Origin: Chitinispirillaceae bacterium
GTDB lineage: Bacteria > Fibrobacterota > Chitinivibrionia > Chitinivibrionales > Chitinispirillaceae
Assembly (NCBI GenBank): GCA_016929595.1
Contig: JAFGIN010000101.1
Span: forward strand, 1-64,000
Reading direction: 5' to 3'
Length of the DNA stretch: 64,000 nt
Below the pieces are notes generated by a model. The model was not told where the DNA came from, did not search any database, and saw only the letters and a program-made list of their open reading frames with translations. The position numbers and the translations under genes were made by a program. Below, piece by piece: positions 44,702 through 53,477 of the stretch. The number at the start of each line of letters is the position of its first letter. Position 1 is the stretch's first letter.

Positions 44702-45076
44702 CTATTCCTGACTTTTTTTAAGGTTCCCAACAGTTGGAATTGCCACAGACGGGTATTCTTTGACCTCACCACTTTGATTCAGTTTTTCCCTCATTTCATC
44801 AACTTCTGAAGCACCTTTCGCCATAAAATCAACCTCCTGTGGTGAGAGAATTTCAATGAGCCGCTGAAACTCCCCTTTGTGAACACGCTCCTCTTCTGCG
44901 ATATCCCTGAGGACTGCCTTTGCAAGTTCGTTTGATGTAGCATCTGCAATTGCAAGATAAATGTGAGTCGCTTCTTCTTCAGCTGCCAGAGAAAGACGTA
45001 AGGCTCTGAGAAGCTCTTCTGGAGTCATTTTATTGCCGGGCGCCATGCCGACGAATGGATTGACAAATTCTGGCAT
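44702..45076 (-). CDS. Encapsulated ferritin-like protein with cargo-loading peptide
   Basis: Helices with LAAEEEATHIYLAI and IAEEERVHKGEFQRLIE carry the Glu/His diiron ligands of encapsulin-associated ferritin-like proteins. The start MPEFVNPFVGMAPGNKMT is typical of this group. After a flexible linker the C-terminus VAIPTVGNLKKSQE matches the TVGSL-type peptide that docks cargo inside the shell. 124 residues. AGGAGG lies upstream of ATG 45076. First gene of the cargo-shell operon; ferroxidase activity is inferred from the family. Confidence 0.93.
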   Translation of the reverse strand: MPEFVNPFVGMAPGNKMTPEELLRALRLSLAAEEEATHIYLAIADATSNELAKAVLRDIAEEERVHKGEFQRLIEILSPQEVDFMAKGASEVDEMREKLNQSGEVKEYPSVAIPTVGNLKKSQE

Positions 45077-45358
45077 CGATTCCTCCTGTCCAAATTGAAC
45101 AAAAAATAGAATAGATTATTGTGCTCAAGATTCATGCCACATACCGTGATACGTTAAAGCGTTGTTTTCCTGTAAAGAATTAATTTTTTAATTTGAGTCA
45201 GAATTAATCGGGTTGGGGTTTGCGATACACGCTTTTAATGCTCTTCAAGAAAATACCGGTACAGACGAGTCAGTAAACACTACGTTTTATTACCAGTGCA
45301 ATCAGAGGATATTTCAAACATTTTCTGAGCTACTTGAATGAGCCATGAATTAACTCAG

Positions 45359-45991
45359 TCAATAAGGTACCATTTTTAACTCGTCAACAATTGCAGGATC
45401 AATATAGTTGATTTTTTTTCCTGAGAGGGTTGCAAGATAAAACATCCGGCAGTATTTCTCCATAATTTCAAGGATCGAAAAGGCTGTTTCGATAGTTGTG
45501 CCACAGGTAAAGCTTCCGTGTCTATCAATTATAATTGCATCACTGTCTGAGCACACCTCACCAACAACTCTGGCCCCTTCTGTGGTTGATGGTTTAGCGA
45601 AACGAGCGAGTGTTACATTTTTTAAAAACATTGCAGCTTCGGAGATGAAAACGTTATCAAAGGGTTTTAATCCCAGTACAGTAACCAGGACCGTGTAAAC
45701 CGGATGCGCATGAACGATTGATTGTATGTCTGGTCTTTTTTTGTATATTTCGCAATGTGTAAACCGCTCTGAAGTAGCTTTCCGTGTTCCTGTGATCTGG
45801 TTACCATCAGGGTCGATTATAACCAGGTCGTCCTCTGTTATAAAATCTTTTATTATTTTAGTTGGAGTAATAAGGATGGTACCATCATCAAGGCGGGCAC
45901 TGATATTGCCCTCTGATGCTACCGTGTATCCGCGTGACTGGGTTAGTTTTGTGTAACTGACTATCTTTTGCTTCAATTCAATAATTTTCAT
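45359..45991 (-). CDS. Class II aldolase/adducin family protein (fuculose-phosphate aldolase-like)
   Basis: Zinc-dependent aldolase fold. EGNISARLDDGTILITPT near the N-terminus, the metal-binding HAHP, and a later His in DRHGSFTCG fit L-fuculose-1-phosphate or L-ribulose-5-phosphate-type enzymes. 210 residues, cytosolic. Single gene, 280 bases from the cargo-shell operon. Substrate (fuculose phosphate, methylthioribulose phosphate or other) cannot be read from the sequence. Confidence 0.9.
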   Translation of the reverse strand: MKIIELKQKIVSYTKLTQSRGYTVASEGNISARLDDGTILITPTKIIKDFITEDDLVIIDPDGNQITGTRKATSERFTHCEIYKKRPDIQSIVHAHPVYTVLVTVLGLKPFDNVFISEAAMFLKNVTLARFAKPSTTEGARVVGEVCSDSDAIIIDRHGSFTCGTTIETAFSILEIMEKYCRMFYLATLSGKKINYIDPAIVDELKMVPY

Positions 45992-46215
45992 AATATCTCC
46001 ATTCAGAAGCCTCGAGGAATACGCAAAGATCTTATATTGAAAAAGATCCAGCGGACGATCGGTTAAACCAGGAAAATAGTTTCTGGAAGTAGATTACCAA
46101 TCTTTAGAGAAATGATAACTGAACTTTTAGTACTGGAGTGATATTGGTTTTTTATGGTATATTTGGCAATACACGTATGATTCTACAAACAAGTTTTGTG
46201 TAATGGGGAATATTA

Positions 46216-46677
46216 ATGGCTGAGACTAAAACAATCAAGCACCAACTTTTCAAACATTGTGCTGACTATATAGCCCGTACTATTGATATCAACAATCAGG
46301 CTGTTACTGCGGCACAATCAGCAGCGGCAGGTGAGGAAAAAAATACCGCAGGTGATAAGTATGAAACTGAAAGGGCTATGAAACAGCGGGAAACGGAGAT
46401 GTTTGCTCAGCGTTTAGCAGAATCGCAAAAACAGCGTGAGCTCCTGAGAACAATCGATATATCTAAAAAGTATGATTCTGTGCAGCCCGGTGCACTCGTT
46501 TCTACATCGATCGGAATTTTTTTTATAGCTGTAAGCGTCGATGAAATCAGCATTGACGGGGAAGTGTATGATATTATTTCCCCGCAGGCACCGCTGGCAG
46601 TCGCTATGGCTGATCGTAAAAAGGGTGCCGCTTTCACTTTTCGAAATAAGACGGTAACGATACTGGATATCTGCTGA
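46216..46677 (+). CDS. GreA/GreB-like protein
   Basis: An N-terminal helical hairpin (AAGEEKNTAGDKYETERAM, a conserved stretch in this group) and a C-terminal FKBP-like domain (ISPQAPLAVAMADRKKGAAF) resemble short GreA/B relatives common in Bacteroidota, often mislabelled 3-oxoacyl-ACP synthase. 153 residues. True Gre factors cleave backtracked RNA with acidic tip residues; I cannot say whether this one does. GGGGAAT site before the ATG. Confidence 0.75.
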   Translation: MAETKTIKHQLFKHCADYIARTIDINNQAVTAAQSAAAGEEKNTAGDKYETERAMKQRETEMFAQRLAESQKQRELLRTIDISKKYDSVQPGALVSTSIGIFFIAVSVDEISIDGEVYDIISPQAPLAVAMADRKKGAAFTFRNKTVTILDIC

Positions 46678-46712
46678 ATCGATTACTGCGCATTGCTTAT
46701 CGGGACTGGTGA

Positions 46713-46751
46713 GACCCGTTATGAACGAACTGTGTCAAGACATAGCGGGTC
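46713..46751. repeat. Inverted repeat after the GreA-like gene
   Basis: GACCCGTTATG (46713-46723) and CATAGCGGGTC (46741-46751) pair with one G-T, around a 17-base loop, 36 bases after the stop. No T-run; weak terminator candidate. Confidence 0.4.
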
Positions 46752-46879
46752 GCATCTGAGAGGTTGCTTCTGTTAAAGGAAAGTTCCCCCTATTATAAAG
46801 ACAGCATCTTCCCCATATCTGATCACCATTTCATCCATAAGTCGCCTCATTTCTGAAAAAATGTGTTCTTGAACAAATT

Positions 46880-48793
46880 TTATTTAAAACTGAGTACTTC
46901 TTCCTGAGCAAGTATTTTACATTTTTTTACCAACTCGATAAACTCGTATCTTTCGTGGGAATAGGGGCCGCCAGCGGCTGAACGTGCCAGATCTATCACC
47001 GCATTGTAGGTACATGTTCCTTTGTAGGAAGAGTTCAGCAACAGCAACCCAAAACCGGCGACTGCAGTTGCGAAGCGGTAATCAGACGAAGACATTTCGA
47101 TCTGTTTGTTACGGTCGTAGACATTTGATGTCATAAGCCTGCTTTCGCTTTCATCACCATTTTTATACCGTATATTTACAGTACAAAAAAGTCGTGAATA
47201 ATCAGGCTGCCGTATTGGAACGATCTCATAGAGTGCAGTTACAGTCTGCTCCGCCCCGATTTCACCGGCATCTTTTGTATCATCAGAAAATTCACTGCTT
47301 TGAAGCATTCTGTTTTCATAGCCGATAAGTCTATAAGCTTCAACACTTTCAGGATTGAACTGTACCTGAATTTTTACATCTTTTGCAACAGTAAAAAAAG
47401 TCTCACCCGTTGAAGACAGCACTCTCTGTAAGTCAAATGCATTATAAACCGAGGCAAAAGTTCCATCGCCGTTATTCGCAAGTTGTTCCATAGTCTTTTC
47501 ATCCTGTTCATGGTCTATATTCATTCCAATAACAGTTAAAAAGATTCCATTACCCCGTTTTTTTTCAATCAGTCTGACGAGATCTTTTTCGTTTGACTCT
47601 CCGACATTGAAATTTCCATCAGTAACAAGGATTATCCGGTTATTACCATTACTTATAAAATTATTGTTTGCAAGACGATATGCAAGCTGTATACCTTCAC
47701 ATCCGGCAGTTGAACCTCCGGATTTCAATCTGTCGATTGCATCATTAATGAGTTCTCTTCTGTTTCCCGGAGTTGATGCAAGGTGTAAACCTGCCTCACC
47801 GGCATAGGTAATTATTGAAATCCTGTCCCGTTTTTGAAGACTGGAAGCAAATGAACGCAGGCCCTGTTTAAAAAGCGGAAGCCTTCCGTGAAGAGCCATT
47901 GATCCTGATACGTCAATAAGGAACACAAAATTTGACGGGGGCGGACCTTGCGGGGGTAAACTTCTTCCTTTAATTCCTATGCGGAAAATACGATGCGTTA
48001 ATTCCCAGGGGCATCCTGAAACTTCTGTAACAACACTGAGAGGATGTGAGCCGGAGGGCACAGGATAATCATAGGAAAAATTATTGATCATCTCTTCGAT
48101 TCTGATATTTGATGGTGGTGGCAGCATCTTGAGCCGGACATGGTAAAGAATATTATTGTAAGATGCATTGTCAACATCAATGGAAAATGTAGATAAAGGT
48201 TCTGAATCCGTGTTAATGAAAGGGTTTTCTCCTGCAGCTGATTCCAGTTTTGCAGTACTGAATTTTGGTGAATATGTTATTGATGGTTTATCATATTTAT
48301 TACCGCCAAAGCCGTTTCCACTTCCTTTACCGACACCTATACCTTCTAAGTTTTTCTTTATGATACCTCCGCGCCCACCGGTTTTCAAACCTTGAGCACC
48401 ATTAAGAATAGCATCAATATCGGTAGCAAATCCCCCAAACCCGGCGGGATTTGAAAATGCGACGCTTTGAGCTTTAATTTGATTGTTAATCATACCAAGC
48501 ACACCTTTCCGGGTGACCCGATGCTTTGAGTCTCCGCCCCCCAGAAGATCATCCGGTTTTTTTTCGTGCCCTTTTTTATTCCCAAACTCCAGGCCGCAGT
48601 CGAAGGATGATTTTACAAGTTTAGCAGTTCTTTCCTCTGGAATAGCTTCAAAAAAGTCAGTTGCAATAGATGAAATCTCTAATGTACTGAGAAATAAACC
48701 GGTTATTACAGCACAAATCAGAGAAATAAACTCTATAAGTTTTAAGGGCTCAAATTCTTTTTTAGTTAACTTATTTAATAGATCTGTATTCAT
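46880..48793 (-). CDS. Membrane-anchored VWA-domain protein (YfbK-like)
   Basis: The chosen start, ATG 48793, gives a cytoplasmic MNTDLLNKLTKKEFEP, one membrane helix (IEFISLICAVITGLFL) and a periplasmic Gly-rich section (GLKTGGRGGIIKKNLEGIG). The section resembles gliding-protein AgmX-type GG linkers. Then come a VWF-N-terminal module (FSIDVDNASYNNI), the VWA domain with MIDAS DVSGS, VTDGNFN and GGSTAG, and the C-terminal DUF3520-like region (VQFNPESVEAYRLIGYENR). The 36 codons upstream of 48793 are without support. Divergent, 149 bases, from the three-paralogue operon. Likely a metal-dependent protein-binding scaffold. Confidence 0.87.
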   Translation of the reverse strand: MNTDLLNKLTKKEFEPLKLIEFISLICAVITGLFLSTLEISSIATDFFEAIPEERTAKLVKSSFDCGLEFGNKKGHEKKPDDLLGGGDSKHRVTRKGVLGMINNQIKAQSVAFSNPAGFGGFATDIDAILNGAQGLKTGGRGGIIKKNLEGIGVGKGSGNGFGGNKYDKPSITYSPKFSTAKLESAAGENPFINTDSEPLSTFSIDVDNASYNNILYHVRLKMLPPPSNIRIEEMINNFSYDYPVPSGSHPLSVVTEVSGCPWELTHRIFRIGIKGRSLPPQGPPPSNFVFLIDVSGSMALHGRLPLFKQGLRSFASSLQKRDRISIITYAGEAGLHLASTPGNRRELINDAIDRLKSGGSTAGCEGIQLAYRLANNNFISNGNNRIILVTDGNFNVGESNEKDLVRLIEKKRGNGIFLTVIGMNIDHEQDEKTMEQLANNGDGTFASVYNAFDLQRVLSSTGETFFTVAKDVKIQVQFNPESVEAYRLIGYENRMLQSSEFSDDTKDAGEIGAEQTVTALYEIVPIRQPDYSRLFCTVNIRYKNGDESESRLMTSNVYDRNKQIEMSSSDYRFATAVAGFGLLLLNSSYKGTCTYNAVIDLARSAAGGPYSHERYEFIELVKKCKILAQEEVLSFK

Positions 48794-48942
48794 GACTATA
48801 ACAGTTTCAGTAAAATAACAGGTTAGAGTTATTACAGAATATATAACGTACATTAAACTTTCTATGTAACAAAAAAATAGTATATTTGTAACATTATTCA
48901 CCGTAAAATCGTCAGTTAATTAAATTCAACACGGAGCTTTTC

Positions 48943-51081
48943 ATGAAAATTTCAACAATTCTTTTATGCGTGTTTTTATTTGCACTGCCGGCTCATGCGG
49001 AAAGAACAAAGACGATTGATCTTAAAGATACACGGATAGATCTTCCCTGGAAAGAATTTAAAGAAATCCTTAACAAAGCTTCTGAACCGGTAAATAAACC
49101 TCTGCCGGATACACTATTTTCATCGACTGATTATCTGATCAGTAATGCTGTTATAAACGGAAAAGTACTGAATCGTAATGCCGCAAGGTTTGTTGTTAAA
49201 GTTAGTGTAATTGTACCACTTTCAACAAGTTTAAAACAGAACAATTGGGTAGCAATTCCAATCGGAACAACTCAAAATGACAATTCATCAAAAGGAGTTC
49301 TGGAGAGAGCGGAATTGAACGGAGCTGACATTCCAGTTCATACTACAGAGGATAATCTCCAGGTACTTCTTTCCAAAGCGGGGACTCATACACTCACGTT
49401 AACCTATTACTGCCCGGTAACCAATGAAGAGGGTAATTATAAAATTGCTTTCAGTGTACCGCGTGCAGCAAGTGCCCGGTTGGAATTTATCATACCGAAA
49501 ATGAGGTCAGATGTATGGATAAACGGTATAAAACGGGTAGTTACTATTAAAAACAATAATACCGGTTTCAATTCAGTCATTTCACTTGAGGATGAGCTGT
49601 TAATCAGATATTCTCAAATCGGAGAAGATTTTGCGGATGAGGAGAATGGTAACAGAATAGTGCCGAAGTCATTCGCGACCAGTGGGTTGCTTGTGACTAT
49701 CAAAGAGAATAGAATTAACTACCAGTATAGAGTAGATTACCAGATCTGGCATCAGAAAAGAAAAACGTTTTCGATTCTACTGCCGGATTCACTTCAGATT
49801 GAAAACGTACAGGGGGCCGGAATTTCTGAATGGAAAGTGGAGCATACTGAAAAGGGCATCATTCTTAAAGTTTCGACTACCTTTGCACCTGAGCGAACAT
49901 ACACTATTAATATAGAATTCAATCAAAAACTCAAAACTGCTGAATCAACGGTAGAAATACCTGTTCTCTCAATACTTGACGTAAAACGTCAGAATGGATA
50001 CCTCTCAGTTAATGCATCCGAAGCTATTGAGGTGTTCGCTGATGAGGTGCAGGAGAAATTAACCGATGCGAGTACGGGTGAGTTACCGGAGTGGCTTCAG
50101 ATGCAAAAAGATGTACTGATGACATACAAGTATACCAGCACTCCGTATAAATTATCATTAAAGATCAAAAGGCATAAAGATGTTCCTGTGCTCGTAGCTA
50201 TTGCTGATGAGGGATTGTTTACCGGAATTGTTACAAATGCGGGTTACTCGCTGGTAAAATTCCGGTATTTCATCCGTAATAATCATAAGCAATATCTCAG
50301 AGTCTCCATGCCAGAGGGGTGGGAGCTTTGGAGTGCGCTTATTGATGGTAATGCTGTTATGCCCGCATCCAGCACCAATGGAAATGAGGTTTTGCTGCCT
50401 CTTAAAAAACTTTCAAAAACTGAGGAGGGGGCCGGGTTTGTACTGGAACTTGTTTACTGGAATCAGCAGAAAAAATTTGGATTAAACGGAAATTTCAGGT
50501 TTGAAACACCGGTAGTTGATATAAATTGTCAAAAAGTAAACGGGGAGATGTACTTTCCTGAAAAATATACATTTAAAAGAGTTAAGGGCTCGATTCAGAA
50601 TGTAGAATCGTATAGTAATAAATACCTGAACAGTTCCTGGAAAACAGATGCACCTGTTGCACAAAGGCAATTTCAGAACAGAGTTAAAGGTAACGCCATG
50701 TCGCTTCCGGTGGAAATAGAAATACCCTCTCATGGAATTCCTTTACGATTTACAAAAGGTTTGACAATAGCGGGCGAAAAAAGCGAGGTCTTGTGCACTT
50801 ATAATAAAAAACTTGTCTGGCCACCACTGCTGGCTACGGTTATCGTATCGTTACTTATTTTTGCAATTTCATTTTTTACATCACGTTCACTCTTCATAAC
50901 GAGAACCGTTCGCAATAAAATATTAATATCGATCAGCGGATTGACCGGAATACTTTTTTTGTACATATTTGCTCTGTATTATGCTGTTAATTACTTGTCA
51001 GTTTCCGGTATTGTTATATGTGGTTTGTTATTCGCAGCTCTGAGATACTTCTCCAGAAACAGAAAGGCAGCGGCCGTATGA
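48943..51081 (+). CDS. First of three tandem paralogous membrane-anchored exported proteins
   Basis: Signal peptide (MKISTILLCVFLFALPAHA), then the shared N-terminal motif RIDLPWKEFKEILNK. A long beta-rich periplasmic region follows, with the shared RHKDVPVLVAIAD and WELWSALIDGNAVMP, and three C-terminal membrane helices (about residues 630-705). 712 residues. No database family is evident to me. First gene of a tightly coupled operon: the next ATG overlaps its stop codon. Divergent from the VWA gene, which suggests a joint function. Confidence 0.72.
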   Translation: MKISTILLCVFLFALPAHAERTKTIDLKDTRIDLPWKEFKEILNKASEPVNKPLPDTLFSSTDYLISNAVINGKVLNRNAARFVVKVSVIVPLSTSLKQNNWVAIPIGTTQNDNSSKGVLERAELNGADIPVHTTEDNLQVLLSKAGTHTLTLTYYCPVTNEEGNYKIAFSVPRAASARLEFIIPKMRSDVWINGIKRVVTIKNNNTGFNSVISLEDELLIRYSQIGEDFADEENGNRIVPKSFATSGLLVTIKENRINYQYRVDYQIWHQKRKTFSILLPDSLQIENVQGAGISEWKVEHTEKGIILKVSTTFAPERTYTINIEFNQKLKTAESTVEIPVLSILDVKRQNGYLSVNASEAIEVFADEVQEKLTDASTGELPEWLQMQKDVLMTYKYTSTPYKLSLKIKRHKDVPVLVAIADEGLFTGIVTNAGYSLVKFRYFIRNNHKQYLRVSMPEGWELWSALIDGNAVMPASSTNGNEVLLPLKKLSKTEEGAGFVLELVYWNQQKKFGLNGNFRFETPVVDINCQKVNGEMYFPEKYTFKRVKGSIQNVESYSNKYLNSSWKTDAPVAQRQFQNRVKGNAMSLPVEIEIPSHGIPLRFTKGLTIAGEKSEVLCTYNKKLVWPPLLATVIVSLLIFAISFFTSRSLFITRTVRNKILISISGLTGILFLYIFALYYAVNYLSVSGIVICGLLFAALRYFSRNRKAAAV

Positions 51082-53477
51082 AAAATGGATTACTATTTAA
51101 AAATAATCAGATACTAAAACTGTCAAATATTATCTGCCTTCTTCTGATTACCTCGTTGTATAGTCTCTCTTTTGCTCAGGATGAGGACGATGGAGAAGTT
51201 AGAGGTGCTCAAGAGGCTGGAGATTCAGAATCATTAAACGCAAAAATCTCTCTCCCCTGGGGTGACTTCAAACAATTACTGGATAAGATGAGAAAAGATA
51301 CGGTACAAAATGTCTTACAACAGGAATTGCCGGCTCAATATGTACTATCTGAAGCTACATTTACCGGTAAACCGGAAAATAATCAGGAGTGTGTTTTTTC
51401 AGCTCAACTATCGGTAAATGTATTGGACGCTAAAGCATATATAGAGATTCCTCTTGGACGTGGTTTGTCGATGTATCCCGGTGTAACTGTTAATAATCGG
51501 GCGGGATCGACAGGTCTGCATCAGGATGGGACATCGTATATTTTTCTCCATGGCAAAGGAAAATATCAGATCTCATACAGATTTTTAGCTGTGGTTTCCT
51601 ACAATTCAGGTAAATTTACCACATCATTTCCACTCCCGGGACAGGCGGCTTCACATATTACCATGGATTTAGGTAGTGATCAGTTTAGTGTATGGGCAAA
51701 TGAACGTCCCCTCAGCCTGATCAAAGCCGGTGGCAATCGTTTTGTTTATGAGGGGGGGCTGGGGAGTTCTACAGATGCAATCCTTACATGGCAACAAACA
51801 ATCAATTCACAGGGTACAAAAGATGCTCTGGTATCTTCAACACTCAATACCATTTACTCTATTGCATCAGATGTGATAAAGATTAATTCTCAGATAAATT
51901 TCAATATCGTTCACAACAGTATTCGTCAGTTCAGTTTTTTTGTTCCGTCCGGTGTCGATATAATCGATGTAAGCGGTAATTCAATTGCTACATGGGAGAC
52001 AGTAGATTCTGCGGATAGCAGGTTTGTAACGGCATTTCTCAAATATGATGTGAAGGATAATGTCAGTTTTTTATTGCATGCGGAAATGAACTGCTCAGAT
52101 TCTGTTTCTGTAGTAAATATGCCTGCCATTACGATGCTCAGTGTAATTCGTCAGGAAGGGCTTATCGGTGTTGGTGTACTTAATTCTATAGAGATAAATC
52201 CGCTTGACCATTCTAATAATGTACTTATGAGGGACAAAAGAGAACTGCCGGAATGGTTCAGTGATCAGGGAGAAGTTATACATGTTTATCAATATCTTTC
52301 AGATAGTTACACAATTACTCTTGGCCTGGTACGACACAAAAATATCCCGGTACTCAATGCCCTTATAACGAATGCGGATGTTAAATCGATGATTCGTGAT
52401 GATGGTAAGATGGTCTCGACCATGGTGCTCCAGGTTCGTAACAGAGGTGAGCAATTTCTTCGCATACAGTGGAATAAAGAGTATCAGCTCTGGAGCGTTT
52501 ACAACAATGGAGAACCGTCCCGGCCATCCATTGATTCCCATTCAAATGAGCTCCTTATTCCGCTGCAAAGAGCAAATGATAAGACAATCGAATCATCCAT
52601 ACAGATTACCTGGCTTTCAAAACAGAAACCGTTTAAACGTTTTGGATCACAGGAAATCATATATCCGGAATTTAATATTCCGGTGCAGAACCTTCATGGC
52701 GCACTGTTTTTACCAGAATATACAAAACCACTATATGTCAAGGGTTCTTTATTCAGTGACGTTTCTGAGAGAAAACAGACATGGATATCATCACGCATTC
52801 TGAATAAAAACTATTATGCTGCTGTCAGTGTCAATGGTTTATTTGAAAGAAAGAAGGTTTCAGGTGTTTCGGCAGATGCTTATGCATCTGAGCTTCGCGG
52901 TTCTCAAACCAGGAGCACAATTATTACGAGTGATAAAAAGAAACTGGACGACACATTTAATAACATGGTCAACTCGATGGCTCAGCGGCGTGATTACGAA
53001 ACCGGAATATTATCCATACCGGTACAGATTGATTTTGAAGGAATCTGCGTACCATATTCATCGGTAATGTTTAAAAAAAATGAGACACCATATATTAAAT
53101 TCGTGTACTACCATATATTTCCATCAGTAAAAAACATTGCAGGATCTATTACTTTTTTACTGATGTTTACAGCTGCGATTGCACTCACATCAGGTATATA
53201 TTTAAAATTTTCATGGCAGCTCATTTTGTATGCTATTCTTTTGCCGATTACTATTTCATTACTCCTGAAACGGCTATGTAGTGAACCGCTCGATATTGAT
53301 CTGTTATTTTCAGTCCCGGCTGTCTTTATGTTGTATCTGATAACTAGAAAAGTAATTAACCTGTTTAGAAAAAAAATCACAGCTGAAAAGGATGCTTCAT
53401 TAGCATTAAAAACTGAGGTCGAAGCTGTTTTCAGGGATTCATTTTCTACAGAGGCAGATACGGTAGAGAGGGAATAA
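51078..53477 (+). CDS. Second tandem paralogue
   Basis: Starts at ATG 51078, inside the ATGA that ends the first paralogue; the open frame from 51018 has no ribosome site or signal peptide. Signal peptide (IICLLLITSLYSLSFAQ), acidic linker, then KISLPWGDFKQLLDK, the common periplasmic body with RHKNIPVLNALIT and YQLWSVYNNGEPSRP, and three C-terminal membrane helices followed by a 35-residue acidic cytoplasmic tail. 799 residues, the largest of the three. Function unknown. Confidence 0.72.
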   Translation: MKNGLLFKNNQILKLSNIICLLLITSLYSLSFAQDEDDGEVRGAQEAGDSESLNAKISLPWGDFKQLLDKMRKDTVQNVLQQELPAQYVLSEATFTGKPENNQECVFSAQLSVNVLDAKAYIEIPLGRGLSMYPGVTVNNRAGSTGLHQDGTSYIFLHGKGKYQISYRFLAVVSYNSGKFTTSFPLPGQAASHITMDLGSDQFSVWANERPLSLIKAGGNRFVYEGGLGSSTDAILTWQQTINSQGTKDALVSSTLNTIYSIASDVIKINSQINFNIVHNSIRQFSFFVPSGVDIIDVSGNSIATWETVDSADSRFVTAFLKYDVKDNVSFLLHAEMNCSDSVSVVNMPAITMLSVIRQEGLIGVGVLNSIEINPLDHSNNVLMRDKRELPEWFSDQGEVIHVYQYLSDSYTITLGLVRHKNIPVLNALITNADVKSMIRDDGKMVSTMVLQVRNRGEQFLRIQWNKEYQLWSVYNNGEPSRPSIDSHSNELLIPLQRANDKTIESSIQITWLSKQKPFKRFGSQEIIYPEFNIPVQNLHGALFLPEYTKPLYVKGSLFSDVSERKQTWISSRILNKNYYAAVSVNGLFERKKVSGVSADAYASELRGSQTRSTIITSDKKKLDDTFNNMVNSMAQRRDYETGILSIPVQIDFEGICVPYSSVMFKKNETPYIKFVYYHIFPSVKNIAGSITFLLMFTAAIALTSGIYLKFSWQLILYAILLPITISLLLKRLCSEPLDIDLLFSVPAVFMLYLITRKVINLFRKKITAEKDASLALKTEVEAVFRDSFSTEADTVERE

